Source of the DNA: Bovifimicola ammoniilytica
Lineage (GTDB): Bacteria > Bacillota > Clostridia > Lachnospirales > Lachnospiraceae
NCBI RefSeq assembly: GCF_025567085.1
Contig: NZ_JAOQJN010000003.1
Coordinates: forward strand, 248,001 to 312,000
Length of the DNA stretch: 64,000 nucleotides
Direction: 5' to 3'
Under the pieces are notes generated by a model, which made no database searches, was not told the DNA's origin, and saw only the letters and a list, made by a program, of their open reading frames with translations. Below are positions 53,731-61,831 of the stretch, piece after piece. The first letter of the stretch is position 1. Each line of letters opens with the position of its first letter. A program made the translations under genes and the position numbers.

Positions 53731-54204
53731 TTATAATTCCTTTGTCATCTGCATATATGGTAACTTTTTATATCCACATTTCTCATATACTGCAACTGCT
53801 CTTTCATTCTCCGGTTCCACCTCAAGTCTGAATCTGACTGAATCATCTCCGTACATATCCTGTAATTTTTCAAAGAATTTAGAGCCTATACCCATTCCCC
53901 TGTACTCATTTTTAATATATATATCCTCAATCCATACACACATTCCGCCATATTCCGTTGAATAACTCTTTGCAAGCATAGCATAACCTGCAAGTTTATC
54001 TTCTTCATTATGTCTCTTCATATTATCTGAATTACATTCAAATACATATCCCTCGATAAATGGACATTTACCAATACAATCGTCTATGTCCTTCTTCAAT
54101 ATTTCCTCAGAAGCTTTATGTAAAACAGCAGGTGATGCGTAAAACACTTTCATCATCTCTAGAACTTCTTCTTTATCTTTATCTTCTATTAATCTGATTA
54201 ACAT
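53731..54204 (-). CDS. GNAT N-acetyltransferase
   Basis: The 157-aa protein starts with LIRLIEDKDKEEVLEMMKVFY. The acetyl-CoA motif is IYIKNEYRGMGIGSKFFEKL, and the C-terminal VRFRLEVEPENERAVAVYEKCGY is typical of GNAT enzymes. Substrate unknown. GGAG lies nine bases upstream. It is separated from the other GNAT gene by a terminator-like hairpin. Confidence 0.85.
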   Translation of the reverse strand: MLIRLIEDKDKEEVLEMMKVFYASPAVLHKASEEILKKDIDDCIGKCPFIEGYVFECNSDNMKRHNEEDKLAGYAMLAKSYSTEYGGMCVWIEDIYIKNEYRGMGIGSKFFEKLQDMYGDDSVRFRLEVEPENERAVAVYEKCGYKKLPYMQMTKEL

Positions 54205-54592
54205 TATTTCATCTCCATTTTTATCACTTTATTTTATCGTTTTATTTTGTTTTTTCATTTATTTTTGTGTTTTCTAATATTGGTTTTTGTATTTCATATA
54301 TATTATTACGTTTGATACTTTTAATTTGACTTTTCATTTTCTATTATCTTCTATATCTTACTATGTAAATTAAAAATGTCAATCCATATAAATACTACAT
54401 ATTATGTTATAAACCTAAACTTCACACACATATTGCAATCAAATCTTCTTTATTAAGTGAATTTGCAAATATAAATATAAAAATTATTGACTTTCCAATT
54501 TTTATAAGTAATTTTTCTTATCTTTTGGTTGCCATAATCCATAAAATTTGTTAACCTATTCTTAATATATTGTAGTAGAAAAGAGGATAAAG
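54205..54592 (+). promoter_or_regulatory. Intergenic leader of xpt; weak promoter candidate
   Basis: This 388-base AT-rich gap separates divergent genes. TTGACT (54487-54492) and TAATTT (54509-54514), 16 bases apart, are a weak promoter candidate giving a leader of about 70 bases. The GAGGATAAAG site precedes xpt. I looked for a purine riboswitch (GTTTCTAC and TATA core) and did not find it. A short TTTGCAAATATAAATAT stretch recalls the palindrome arms. Confidence 0.3.
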
Positions 54593-55174
54593 ATGAATTT
54601 TTTAGAAGAACGAATTATTAAAGACGGCATTGTTAAAGAGGGTAATGTATTAAAAGTTGACAGTTTTCTCAATCACCAGATGGATATCAGCTTATTTGAA
54701 CAGATGGGCGAAGAGTTTAAACGTCGTTTTGCAGATAAAACAATCAATAAAATCTTAACTATCGAAGCATCAGGTATAGGTATTGCCTGTGTTGTTGCTA
54801 AATACTTCAATGTTCCTGTTGTATTTGCAAAGAAATCAAAAAGCATAAATATCGAAGGTGAGATGTATATAGCTGAAGTAGAATCTTTTACTCATAAATG
54901 CAGGAATCAGGTTATAGTATCTAAGAAATTTTTAAATTCTGATGATAAAGTCTTAATTATAGATGATTTTCTTGCGAACGGCTGTGCATTACAGGGATTA
55001 ATCTCTATTGTAAATGAAGCCGGTGGAACAGTTGAAGGCATCGGTATCGCAATCGAAAAGGGCTTCCAGTCAGGTGGACGTATCATAAGAAATCTTGGTT
55101 ATCAGTTAGAGTCACTTGCTATTGTCGAAAGTATGGATGCTGCAAACGGTACAATACAGTTTCGTGAACAGTAA
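54593..55174 (+). CDS. xpt: Xanthine phosphoribosyltransferase
   Basis: The 193-aa protein of the PRTase fold starts MNFLEERIIKDGIVKEGNVL. It has the PRPP motif VLIIDDFLANGCAL and EIGIAIEKGFQSGGR-like (IGIAIEKGFQSGGR) found in Xpt. It converts xanthine and PRPP to XMP for GMP salvage. The xanthine permease gene follows on the same strand after 81 bases, the usual xpt-pbuX order. Confidence 0.95.
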   Translation: MNFLEERIIKDGIVKEGNVLKVDSFLNHQMDISLFEQMGEEFKRRFADKTINKILTIEASGIGIACVVAKYFNVPVVFAKKSKSINIEGEMYIAEVESFTHKCRNQVIVSKKFLNSDDKVLIIDDFLANGCALQGLISIVNEAGGTVEGIGIAIEKGFQSGGRIIRNLGYQLESLAIVESMDAANGTIQFREQ

Positions 55175-55255
55175 TTTGGTGTCAGAAAATCTTTTGCCCA
55201 ACATCACATCTGTAATATTACTGTAATACTATATTAAAAGAGGATAAGAAAATAA

Positions 55256-56590
55256 ATGAAAAGTACAAATTCTACTGTTTCGACAGCTAATCTCTATAAA
55301 CTTGATGGCAAAATTCCAGTTACTCAGGCTATACCATTTGGCTTACAACATATATTAGCAATGTTTGTTGCTAATATTTCACCTATTCTTATAGTGGCAG
55401 GTACTTGTAATCTGTCAGCTTCACAAACTGCAATGCTTATTCAGAGTGCAATGATAATTGCCGGAATAGGTACACTCATACAGCTTTTTCCTATATGGCG
55501 TATTGGTTCAGGACTTCCAATTGTTATGGGTATCAGTTTTACATTTGTTTCTGTTTTCTGCTACATCGGACCTACGTATGGCTATAACGCAATTGTTGGT
55601 GCAATTCTTGTCGGTGGTATTATCGAGGGTGTACTTGGTCTTTTTGCCAAATATTGGATTAAACTTATTGCACCAATTGTAGCGGCAAGCGTTGTAACTG
55701 CTATTGGTTTCTCACTTCTTTCAGTCGGTGCCTCATCATTTGGTGGTGGTTCAGGTACAGAGAATTTTGGTTCAGCTAAGAACTGGATTATTGGAACAGT
55801 TACTTTATTAAGCTGTATTGTATTCAATATATTTGCTAAATCTTATTTAAAACAGCTTTCGGTATTATTCGGTTTAATTGTCGGCTATATCGTTGCTGCC
55901 TGTATGGGTATGATTGATTTTTCTGCATTACAGAATACTTCGTTTATTGCATTACCATCAATTATGCCTTTCAAACCTGAATTCAATATTAATGCAATTA
56001 TTTCCGTTACATTAATCTTCTTAGTATCTGCAACGGAAACTATCGGTGATACATCTGCATTAGCTGCTTCAGGATTAAATCGAGATGTGACTCTTAAAGA
56101 AACATCCGGCTCTATTGCCTGTGATGGTTTTATAAGTGCATTATCATCAATATTGGGTTGCCTGCCAATTACTTCATTCAGCCAGAATGTCGGTCTGGTA
56201 GCTATGACTAAGGTTGTCAACAGATTTGCAATCGCTGCCGGTGCTGTTATAATGCTGCTCGCAGGCATCTTCCCATTCTTTGGTTCGTTGCTCGCAACTC
56301 TTCCTGATGCAGTTCTTGGTGGTTGTACACTTATGATGTTCGGTAACATTGTCGTAAGCGGCTTACAGATGATAGGAAAATGCGGATATACACAGAGAAA
56401 TATCACAATTGCTGCACTTTCATTAAGTATTGGAATCGGTTTCACACAGGTACCTGAAATCTTTTCTATTTTTCCAAAGATTGTAGAAACTGTATTTGCT
56501 GAAAACTGCGTAGCTGTTGTATTTATAGTCTCTATTATATTAAACCTTGTATTACCTAAAAATATGGACGTAACACCTGCTTCGAAATAA
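55256..56590 (+). CDS. pbuX: Xanthine/uracil permease family (probable xanthine permease)
   Basis: The 444-aa membrane protein of the nucleobase-ascorbate transporter family has 12-14 helices and motifs FVSATETIGDTSAL-like (VSATETIGDTSALAA) and QNVGLVAMTKVVNR. With xpt directly upstream, xanthine is the likely substrate. GAGGATAAGAAAATAA precedes the ATG. The hairpin at 56592 follows the stop at once. Confidence 0.92.
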   Translation: MKSTNSTVSTANLYKLDGKIPVTQAIPFGLQHILAMFVANISPILIVAGTCNLSASQTAMLIQSAMIIAGIGTLIQLFPIWRIGSGLPIVMGISFTFVSVFCYIGPTYGYNAIVGAILVGGIIEGVLGLFAKYWIKLIAPIVAASVVTAIGFSLLSVGASSFGGGSGTENFGSAKNWIIGTVTLLSCIVFNIFAKSYLKQLSVLFGLIVGYIVAACMGMIDFSALQNTSFIALPSIMPFKPEFNINAIISVTLIFLVSATETIGDTSALAASGLNRDVTLKETSGSIACDGFISALSSILGCLPITSFSQNVGLVAMTKVVNRFAIAAGAVIMLLAGIFPFFGSLLATLPDAVLGGCTLMMFGNIVVSGLQMIGKCGYTQRNITIAALSLSIGIGFTQVPEIFSIFPKIVETVFAENCVAVVFIVSIILNLVLPKNMDVTPASK

Positions 56591-56591
56591 C

Positions 56592-56650
56592 AATGTCCGT
56601 CTATGAAACATACACTATTATTTATAAGTGTGTTCCATAGGCGGACATTT
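56592..56650. terminator. Terminator sharing the long-palindrome core sequence
   Basis: AATGTCCGTCTATG...CATAGGCGGACATT forms a long stem and is nearly the same as the central core of the two long palindromes (GTCCGTCTATGACACAC). It lies between convergent genes, so it likely ends both transcripts. It may be a solo remnant of the palindrome family. Confidence 0.75.
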
Positions 56651-56674
56651 AATTTTCACTATACCAGATTTATC

Positions 56675-56926
56675 TTAACCTTTAAGTCCTCTTGCCTGTC
56701 TGTCCATATCTTCAACTACGATATCATATATCTCGCCTAATGATGAACAGTATTCTAATACTTTCCAAGGCTCATTTGTATGAAAATGAATCTTAATTAA
56801 TTCATCATCACCTACTGCTAACAGGCAGTCACCTTTAAAATTGTTTGTAAAATAATCACTAATGACATCTTCGTCAAGGTCTTTTCCCTCAATTAATAAC
56901 TGGGTATCATATTTGAATTCTAACAT
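56675..56926 (-). CDS. Stand-alone FakA-middle-domain-like protein
   Basis: The 83-aa protein matches the C-terminal/middle region of fatty-acid-kinase FakA-type proteins (LAVGDDELIKIHFHTNEPWKVLEYC, compared with VGDDDLVKVHVHTNDPGRVLEY in FakA). No kinase DAK2 domain is present. GGAGG lies six bases before ATG 56926; ATG 56944 is upstream of that site. It could be a small regulator or a reduced domain. Function unknown. Confidence 0.7.
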   Translation of the reverse strand: MLEFKYDTQLLIEGKDLDEDVISDYFTNNFKGDCLLAVGDDELIKIHFHTNEPWKVLEYCSSLGEIYDIVVEDMDRQARGLKG

Positions 56927-57016
56927 TTGTCCTCCATTCCACAATGCGTATTAAATTAATTCTCTCTTTGGTAATAACAGATTTTACCATTTATGTCAAG
57001 CTATAAAGAATATCAT

Positions 57017-57442
57017 TCAATCAAATGTAACAATTTTCTCATTTATGGAGATATCAACTATCTTAGAGATTTCTATTGATGTCTTATTCTCCATAATTAT
57101 ACAGCCATTATCTTCATCTATTTTCCGGACATTTCCTCTGTATTCAAGATATTTTCCTCCTGCTTTCCTATCATCAGGCTTAAAATATCTGATATATACA
57201 TTTACTGATTGCCGGTTCTTTAGTTTCTCCCTCAATAGCTGCAATTTCATATCTATTTCAGATTTGATATATTCGTCCATATCAGTTAATTCATCTGTAA
57301 GCCTTGCAGTTTCATTTATTACCTCTTCATAACCTGTTAATGCCGAAAATGGTGCAAACTGGGCAGCTCTGTCATGAATTGACATCTGCATATGGTTCTT
57401 TGAAACGTGATGTGGAAGATTAATTATATCATCATAATTCAC
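57017..57442 (-). CDS. YolD-like family protein
   Basis: The 141-aa protein has the family signature HVSKNHMQMSIHDRAAQFAPF and LTGYEEVINETARLT. It is usually encoded with Y-family polymerases and is predicted to be a partner or regulator. The start is GTG 57442; the GTGA overlaps the polymerase stop. GGAGGACACAAAGC lies before it. Confidence 0.88.
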   Translation of the reverse strand: MNYDDIINLPHHVSKNHMQMSIHDRAAQFAPFSALTGYEEVINETARLTDELTDMDEYIKSEIDMKLQLLREKLKNRQSVNVYIRYFKPDDRKAGGKYLEYRGNVRKIDEDNGCIIMENKTSIEISKIVDISINEKIVTFD

Positions 57443-58974
57443 GCTTTGTGTCCTCCTATCTGGCTGTTTCTCTCTCTTCCTGTTGCACCCTCTTCAAAGT
57501 TAATTCCTTTAAGCATTGAATTTTTACCATATTTATTTTTAACAGTAAGCATAGCTTCCTGTAATTTTCTTTCTTTATCTAATGCAGCTTTTTCTTTCTT
57601 CTTCTCTTTTTCTAATGCCTCATAATCCGTAAATAAGTCCATCTGCATATATTCTTCTACTGCATCCTTTACTTCATCTTCATTTACAATTCTATTCGCT
57701 GTAATATTTATTCGTCGTACTAGCAGATTATAATCTACTATTTCATCAAATAGCTTTGAAACTGCATTCATGATAACATTTGAAGATGATGTTTTCATCT
57801 TAAGATTTGTAGTTCCATGTGCATGTTTAGGTATGGAACGTCCATATCTGTCTATTGTGATTTCGCCCGAATATTTCTTACGTCTGTTGACATCAGTAAT
57901 ATTTTCTATGTCATATCCAATTGTTAAAACTATCTGGTCGGTAAGAAGCCGTTTCTCCACAAGGCTCAATGCTAACTGGTCGCTCATCTCCATTACAACT
58001 ACCTTTGCTTTATCCATTGTATAAGGACAAGTAAGCACCTGTCCTGCCCCAAGACTCTTTGTCTCCGGCTTATAAGCTTTAATATCTGCAATTGTACAGG
58101 GTTCATATCCCCAGCTATGGTCTATCAGCAATTCCGCATTTATTCCAAATAATTTATATAACAATTCTTCATTGTAGAAATCTCCAGCTTCACCAATGCT
58201 GCATCGTGCTACATCTCCCATTGTATATATGCCATTTTCTTCTAATTTCTTTGCATATCCTCTTCCAACTCTCCAGAAATCAGTTATCGGTCTGTGGTTC
58301 CATAACATTTTCCTGTATTTCATCTCATCTAATTCTGCAATTCGTACACCATTTTCGTCCGGTTCAATATGTTTTGCCACCACGTCCATAGCTACTTTAC
58401 ATAGATACAGATTTGTTGCAATTCCTGCTGTAGCTGTTATTCCCGTATTCTTTAATACGTCCTCAATTATTTTCATCGTTATCTCTTTAGCAGTCATTCC
58501 ATATATTTTCAGATATCCCGTAATATCCATAAACACTTCATCGACTGAATATATATGAATATCCTCAGGTGCTACGTATTTAAGATAAATATCGTATATT
58601 TTCCTGCTATATTCCATATATAATGCCATTCTTGGCCTGGCAACTATATAATCAAGTTCATACTGTGAATTTCTCAATTCTTCTGAATCATATGAACTGC
58701 CTGTAAATCTTCCATCCTTTGTTCTGCCACGCCTTATACGGTTGACCTCTTTAACTTTCTGTACTACTTCAAATAATCTTGCACGTCCCGGTATTCCATA
58801 TGCTTTTAATGAGGGTGATACTGCTAAGCATATTGTCTTTTCAGTTCTTGACCTATCAGCAACCACAAGGTTCGTTGTTAATGGATTTAAACATCTTTCC
58901 ACACATTCTACAGAAGCATAGAAAGATTTTAAATCAATTGCAATATAAATTCGGTTATTATTATTTATTTCCAT
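57439..58974 (-). CDS. Y-family DNA polymerase (UmuC/UvrX type)
   Basis: The 511-aa protein begins with IYIAIDLKSFYASVECVERCLNPL and includes the catalytic palm motif IHIYSVDEVFMDITGYLK. A helix-hairpin-helix (MGDVARCS...) and a little-finger domain follow. It performs translesion synthesis. GGAGGAGATGGAAAG precedes the ATG. It is coupled to the YolD-like gene. Its promoter lies in the terminator of pckA; no LexA-box was seen. Confidence 0.92.
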   Translation of the reverse strand: MEINNNNRIYIAIDLKSFYASVECVERCLNPLTTNLVVADRSRTEKTICLAVSPSLKAYGIPGRARLFEVVQKVKEVNRIRRGRTKDGRFTGSSYDSEELRNSQYELDYIVARPRMALYMEYSRKIYDIYLKYVAPEDIHIYSVDEVFMDITGYLKIYGMTAKEITMKIIEDVLKNTGITATAGIATNLYLCKVAMDVVAKHIEPDENGVRIAELDEMKYRKMLWNHRPITDFWRVGRGYAKKLEENGIYTMGDVARCSIGEAGDFYNEELLYKLFGINAELLIDHSWGYEPCTIADIKAYKPETKSLGAGQVLTCPYTMDKAKVVVMEMSDQLALSLVEKRLLTDQIVLTIGYDIENITDVNRRKKYSGEITIDRYGRSIPKHAHGTTNLKMKTSSSNVIMNAVSKLFDEIVDYNLLVRRINITANRIVNEDEVKDAVEEYMQMDLFTDYEALEKEKKKEKAALDKERKLQEAMLTVKNKYGKNSMLKGINFEEGATGRERNSQIGGHKA

Positions 58975-59001
58975 CTTTCCATCTCCTCCTATTAATACTA
59001 A

Positions 59002-59029
59002 AGGTGTCTGATAATTATACCAGACACCT
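59002..59029 (-). terminator. Terminator of pckA
   Basis: AGGTGTCTG / CAGACACCT with a ten-base loop and TTTAGTATT on the minus strand, about 90 bases after the pckA stop. The polymerase promoter -10 lies in its loop. Confidence 0.75.
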
Positions 59030-59043
59030 CTATATTCGTCTAA
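59014..59043 (-). promoter_or_regulatory. Promoter of polymerase gene, inside the pckA terminator
   Basis: Extended -10 TGGTATAAT (TATAAT at 59019-59014) with a weak -35 TTAGAC 18 bases upstream. It is the same -10 context as the Fic promoter. Confidence 0.5.
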
Positions 59044-59116
59044 TGCTTTATATATCTATAGTCTATACAATTTGTACATTTTCTATATAATATTCATCAG
59101 ATTTATTTTATTCAGA

Positions 59117-60721
59117 TTATAACTGTGGACCTGCTGAAACAAGTGCTTTACCTGCTTCATTTCCTTCGTATTTAGCAAAGTTCTTAATGAATCTGCTTGC
59201 AAGGTCTTTAGCTTTTGTCTCCCATTCAGAAGCATCAGCGTAAGTATCACGAGGATCAAGAATTGCGCTGTCTACACCTGGAAGTTCTGTTGGAACTTCA
59301 AAGTCAAAGTGTGGAATCTTCTTTGTTGGAGCTTTATTGATGTCACCGCTAAGGATTGCATCGATAATACCACGAGTATCTTTAATAGAGATACGTTTGC
59401 CTGTACCATTCCAACCTGTGTTAACAAGGTATGCTTTAGCACCACTCTTCTCCATCTTCTTAACAAGTTCTTCAGCATATTTTGTAGGATGTAACTCAAG
59501 GAATGCCTGTCCGAAGCATGCTGAGAATGTTGGTGTAGGCTCTGTAATACCACGTTCTGTACCAGCTAATTTAGCTGTGAATCCTGAAAGGAAGTAGTAC
59601 TGTGTCTGCTCAGGTGTAAGGATAGATACTGGAGGAAGTACTCCGAATGCATCTGCTGATAAGAAAATAACATTCTTAGCTGCTGGAGCAGAAGATACTG
59701 GACGAACGATGTTCTCAATATGATTAATTGGATAAGATACACGAGTATTCTCTGTTACACTCTTATCTGTGAAATCAATCTTACCATTCTCATCAAGTGT
59801 TACGTTCTCAAGAAGAGCATCACGTTTGATTGCATTGTAGATATCTGGCTCTGAATCTTTATCAAGGTCGATAACTTTTGCATAACAACCACCTTCGAAG
59901 TTGAATACGCCATTGTCATCCCAGCCATGTTCATCATCACCGATAAGTAAACGCTTAGGATCTGTTGAAAGTGTTGTCTTACCTGTTCCTGATAAACCAA
60001 AGAAGATTGCTGTATTTTCGCCATTTAAGTCTGTATTTGCTGAGCAATGCATTGAAGCCATACCTTTAAGTGGTAAGTAGTAGTTCATCATTGAGAACAT
60101 ACCCTTCTTCATTTCTCCGCCGTACCATGTGTTGATGATAACCTGTTCACGGCTTGTAATGTTAAATGCTACTGCTGTCTCTGAGTTAAGACCAAGTTCT
60201 TTGTAATTTTCAACTTTAGCTTTAGATGCGTTGTAAACAACGAAATCTGGCTCGAAGTTCTCTAACTCTTCTGCTGAAGGTTTGATGAACATATTTGTTA
60301 CAAAATGTGCCTGCCAAGCCACTTCAACGATGAAACGGATTGCCATACGTGTATCTTTATTAGCACCACAGAATGCATCAACTACGAAAAGTCTCTTATT
60401 AGAAAGCTCTTTCTTAGCGATGTCTTTTAATGAAGCCCATACTTCTTCTGAAAGTGGGTGATTATCATTCTTATATTCATCAGATGTCCACCATACAGTG
60501 TCCTTTGAATTTTCATCCATTACAATATACTTGTCTTTTGGTGAACGTCCTGTGTAAATACCTGTCATAACATTTACTGCACCAAGTTCACTTTCCTGAC
60601 CTTTTTCATAGCCTTCAAGACTTGCCTTTGTCTCTTCTTCAAATAATACTTCGTAAGAAGGGTTGTGAACAATTTCAGTTGTTCCATTAATACCATACTT
60701 GCTTAAATCAATTTTTGCCAT
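59117..60721 (-). CDS. pckA: Phosphoenolpyruvate carboxykinase (ATP)
   Basis: The 534-aa enzyme has the ATP-binding kinase-1a loop FFGLSGTGKTTLS, LLIGDDEHGW and GRSPKDKYIV. It interconverts oxaloacetate plus ATP with phosphoenolpyruvate, linking citrate synthase and gluconeogenesis. AAGGAG precedes the ATG. It has its own promoter with a leader of about 100 bases and its own terminator. Confidence 0.97.
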   Translation of the reverse strand: MAKIDLSKYGINGTTEIVHNPSYEVLFEEETKASLEGYEKGQESELGAVNVMTGIYTGRSPKDKYIVMDENSKDTVWWTSDEYKNDNHPLSEEVWASLKDIAKKELSNKRLFVVDAFCGANKDTRMAIRFIVEVAWQAHFVTNMFIKPSAEELENFEPDFVVYNASKAKVENYKELGLNSETAVAFNITSREQVIINTWYGGEMKKGMFSMMNYYLPLKGMASMHCSANTDLNGENTAIFFGLSGTGKTTLSTDPKRLLIGDDEHGWDDNGVFNFEGGCYAKVIDLDKDSEPDIYNAIKRDALLENVTLDENGKIDFTDKSVTENTRVSYPINHIENIVRPVSSAPAAKNVIFLSADAFGVLPPVSILTPEQTQYYFLSGFTAKLAGTERGITEPTPTFSACFGQAFLELHPTKYAEELVKKMEKSGAKAYLVNTGWNGTGKRISIKDTRGIIDAILSGDINKAPTKKIPHFDFEVPTELPGVDSAILDPRDTYADASEWETKAKDLASRFIKNFAKYEGNEAGKALVSAGPQL

Positions 60722-60828
60722 TTGAATCTAACTCCTTTTCTTTAATAGTTAGTAGAAAGTTTTACATCTGCATGTGCAGAATATGTCATTTCTTTCTATC
60801 GAAGTCTTTTTTCAACTTCACTCATAAT

Positions 60829-60856
60829 ATTATACATTATTACAAAACAAAATCAA
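60829..60856 (-). promoter_or_regulatory. Promoter of pckA
   Basis: TTGATT (60856-60851) and TATAAT (60834-60829) with a 16-base spacer. It leaves a leader of about 100 bases before the start, containing a short TCTGCA/TGCAGA hairpin. Confidence 0.65.
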
Positions 60857-60937
60857 CAAAAAATCTTGATTTTCTGAAAATTGTTAATTTTTTATCATTT
60901 TTATTCTTTTTTTGCACTATCCTTTATTCATTTTATT

Positions 60938-61582
60938 TTAATTTTTCCTTTTCTTAGGTGCATAATCTTTCATCTCAGTTATCGCCCCACCTGAAACTGC
61001 CCACAAATACAGACTTGCTACGCTACAATACGGACTGAAACGTCTGCGATATTTTTCAAATAATTTTCTGTCAATCTTCCTATGATGATATACCATTCGA
61101 AGCCCTCTCTGTATTGCCAGATCATCAAAGCTGAAGATATCTGGTCTTTGCAGACAGAATAGTAAAATCATTTCTGCTGTCCATACGCCAATTCCCTTTA
61201 AAGAAGCAAGTGCCTTAATGGCTTCTTCATCAGACATCTCTGAAATATCCTGTAAATTAAAGTTTCCACTATGTACCTTATCCGCAAAGTCTTTTATATA
61301 CTCAGCTTTTCTAAAGCTCATTCCCAAGGACTGTAATCTTGATATGTCTGTTTTATAAATATTTTCTGCATTAACTTCTCCTAACTCATCCTTCAGACGT
61401 TGCCATATAGTCTCCTGTGCTTTAGTAGAAATCTGCTGTCCTATGATATGATGTACAACCGATGAAAATAAATCGGTATCTGTTACACGTTCAATGTGTC
61501 CAATTTTCTCAATGACCCCACCTAATATTTTGTCTTTACTTTTTAAATATTCAATTTCTTCATCTCCATATATAAAATACAA
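60938..61582 (-). CDS. DNA-3-methyladenine glycosylase II (AlkA family)
   Basis: The 214-aa protein has a HhH-GPD fold: VVHHIIGQQISTKAQETIW, the hairpin LKGIGVWTAEMILLF and the catalytic Asp in FSFDDLAIQRGLRM. It removes alkylated bases. TTG 61582 is the chosen start because GGAGG sits seven bases upstream; the upstream in-frame start at 61597 (also TTG) lies before that site. Confidence 0.9.
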   Translation of the reverse strand: MYFIYGDEEIEYLKSKDKILGGVIEKIGHIERVTDTDLFSSVVHHIIGQQISTKAQETIWQRLKDELGEVNAENIYKTDISRLQSLGMSFRKAEYIKDFADKVHSGNFNLQDISEMSDEEAIKALASLKGIGVWTAEMILLFCLQRPDIFSFDDLAIQRGLRMVYHHRKIDRKLFEKYRRRFSPYCSVASLYLWAVSGGAITEMKDYAPKKRKN

Positions 61583-61682
61583 ACCGATTACCTCCAATTT
61601 GACTATTCATTTTGATTACATTATCTTATCACTATTTTACAGAAAAATTGAATATTCGCCAAGAGAATACAGAAAAAAGAAC

Positions 61683-61717
61683 GGATAAATGATTACTTCA
61701 TAACTTCATCATTTATC
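61683..61717 (-). terminator. Terminator of InlB-repeat protein gene
   Basis: GGATAAATGA / TCATTTATCC stem with GTTCTTTTTT on the minus strand, about 115 bases beyond the stop. Confidence 0.75.
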
Positions 61718-61740
61718 CATTCTATAATACTTTATATCTT

Positions 61741-61806
61741 AGAGTTATAGGGCTAATCGTGTTAATGACTAATCTCAGCCATCAAATGCTTTATCCTATA
61801 ACTCTC
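61741..61806 (-). other. Structured hairpin in the 3' region of the InlB-repeat protein gene
   Basis: AGAGTTATAGG at 61741-61751 pairs with CCTATAACTCT at 61796-61806, enclosing a second possible stem (GGCTAATC/GGCTGAGATTAG). It lies between the stop codon and the terminator, so is transcribed as a long structured 3' tail. Function unknown. Confidence 0.5.
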
Positions 61807-61831
61807 TTTATAAAATTACTTCTCTATAAAT

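Noticed and set aside
54300..54592. Purine riboswitch upstream of xpt
   Set aside because: The conserved core and loop sequences of guanine riboswitches were not found, and no terminator precedes the start.
58975..59110. LexA box controlling the Y-family polymerase
   Set aside because: No GAAC-N4-GTTC or clostridial variant was seen near the promoter.
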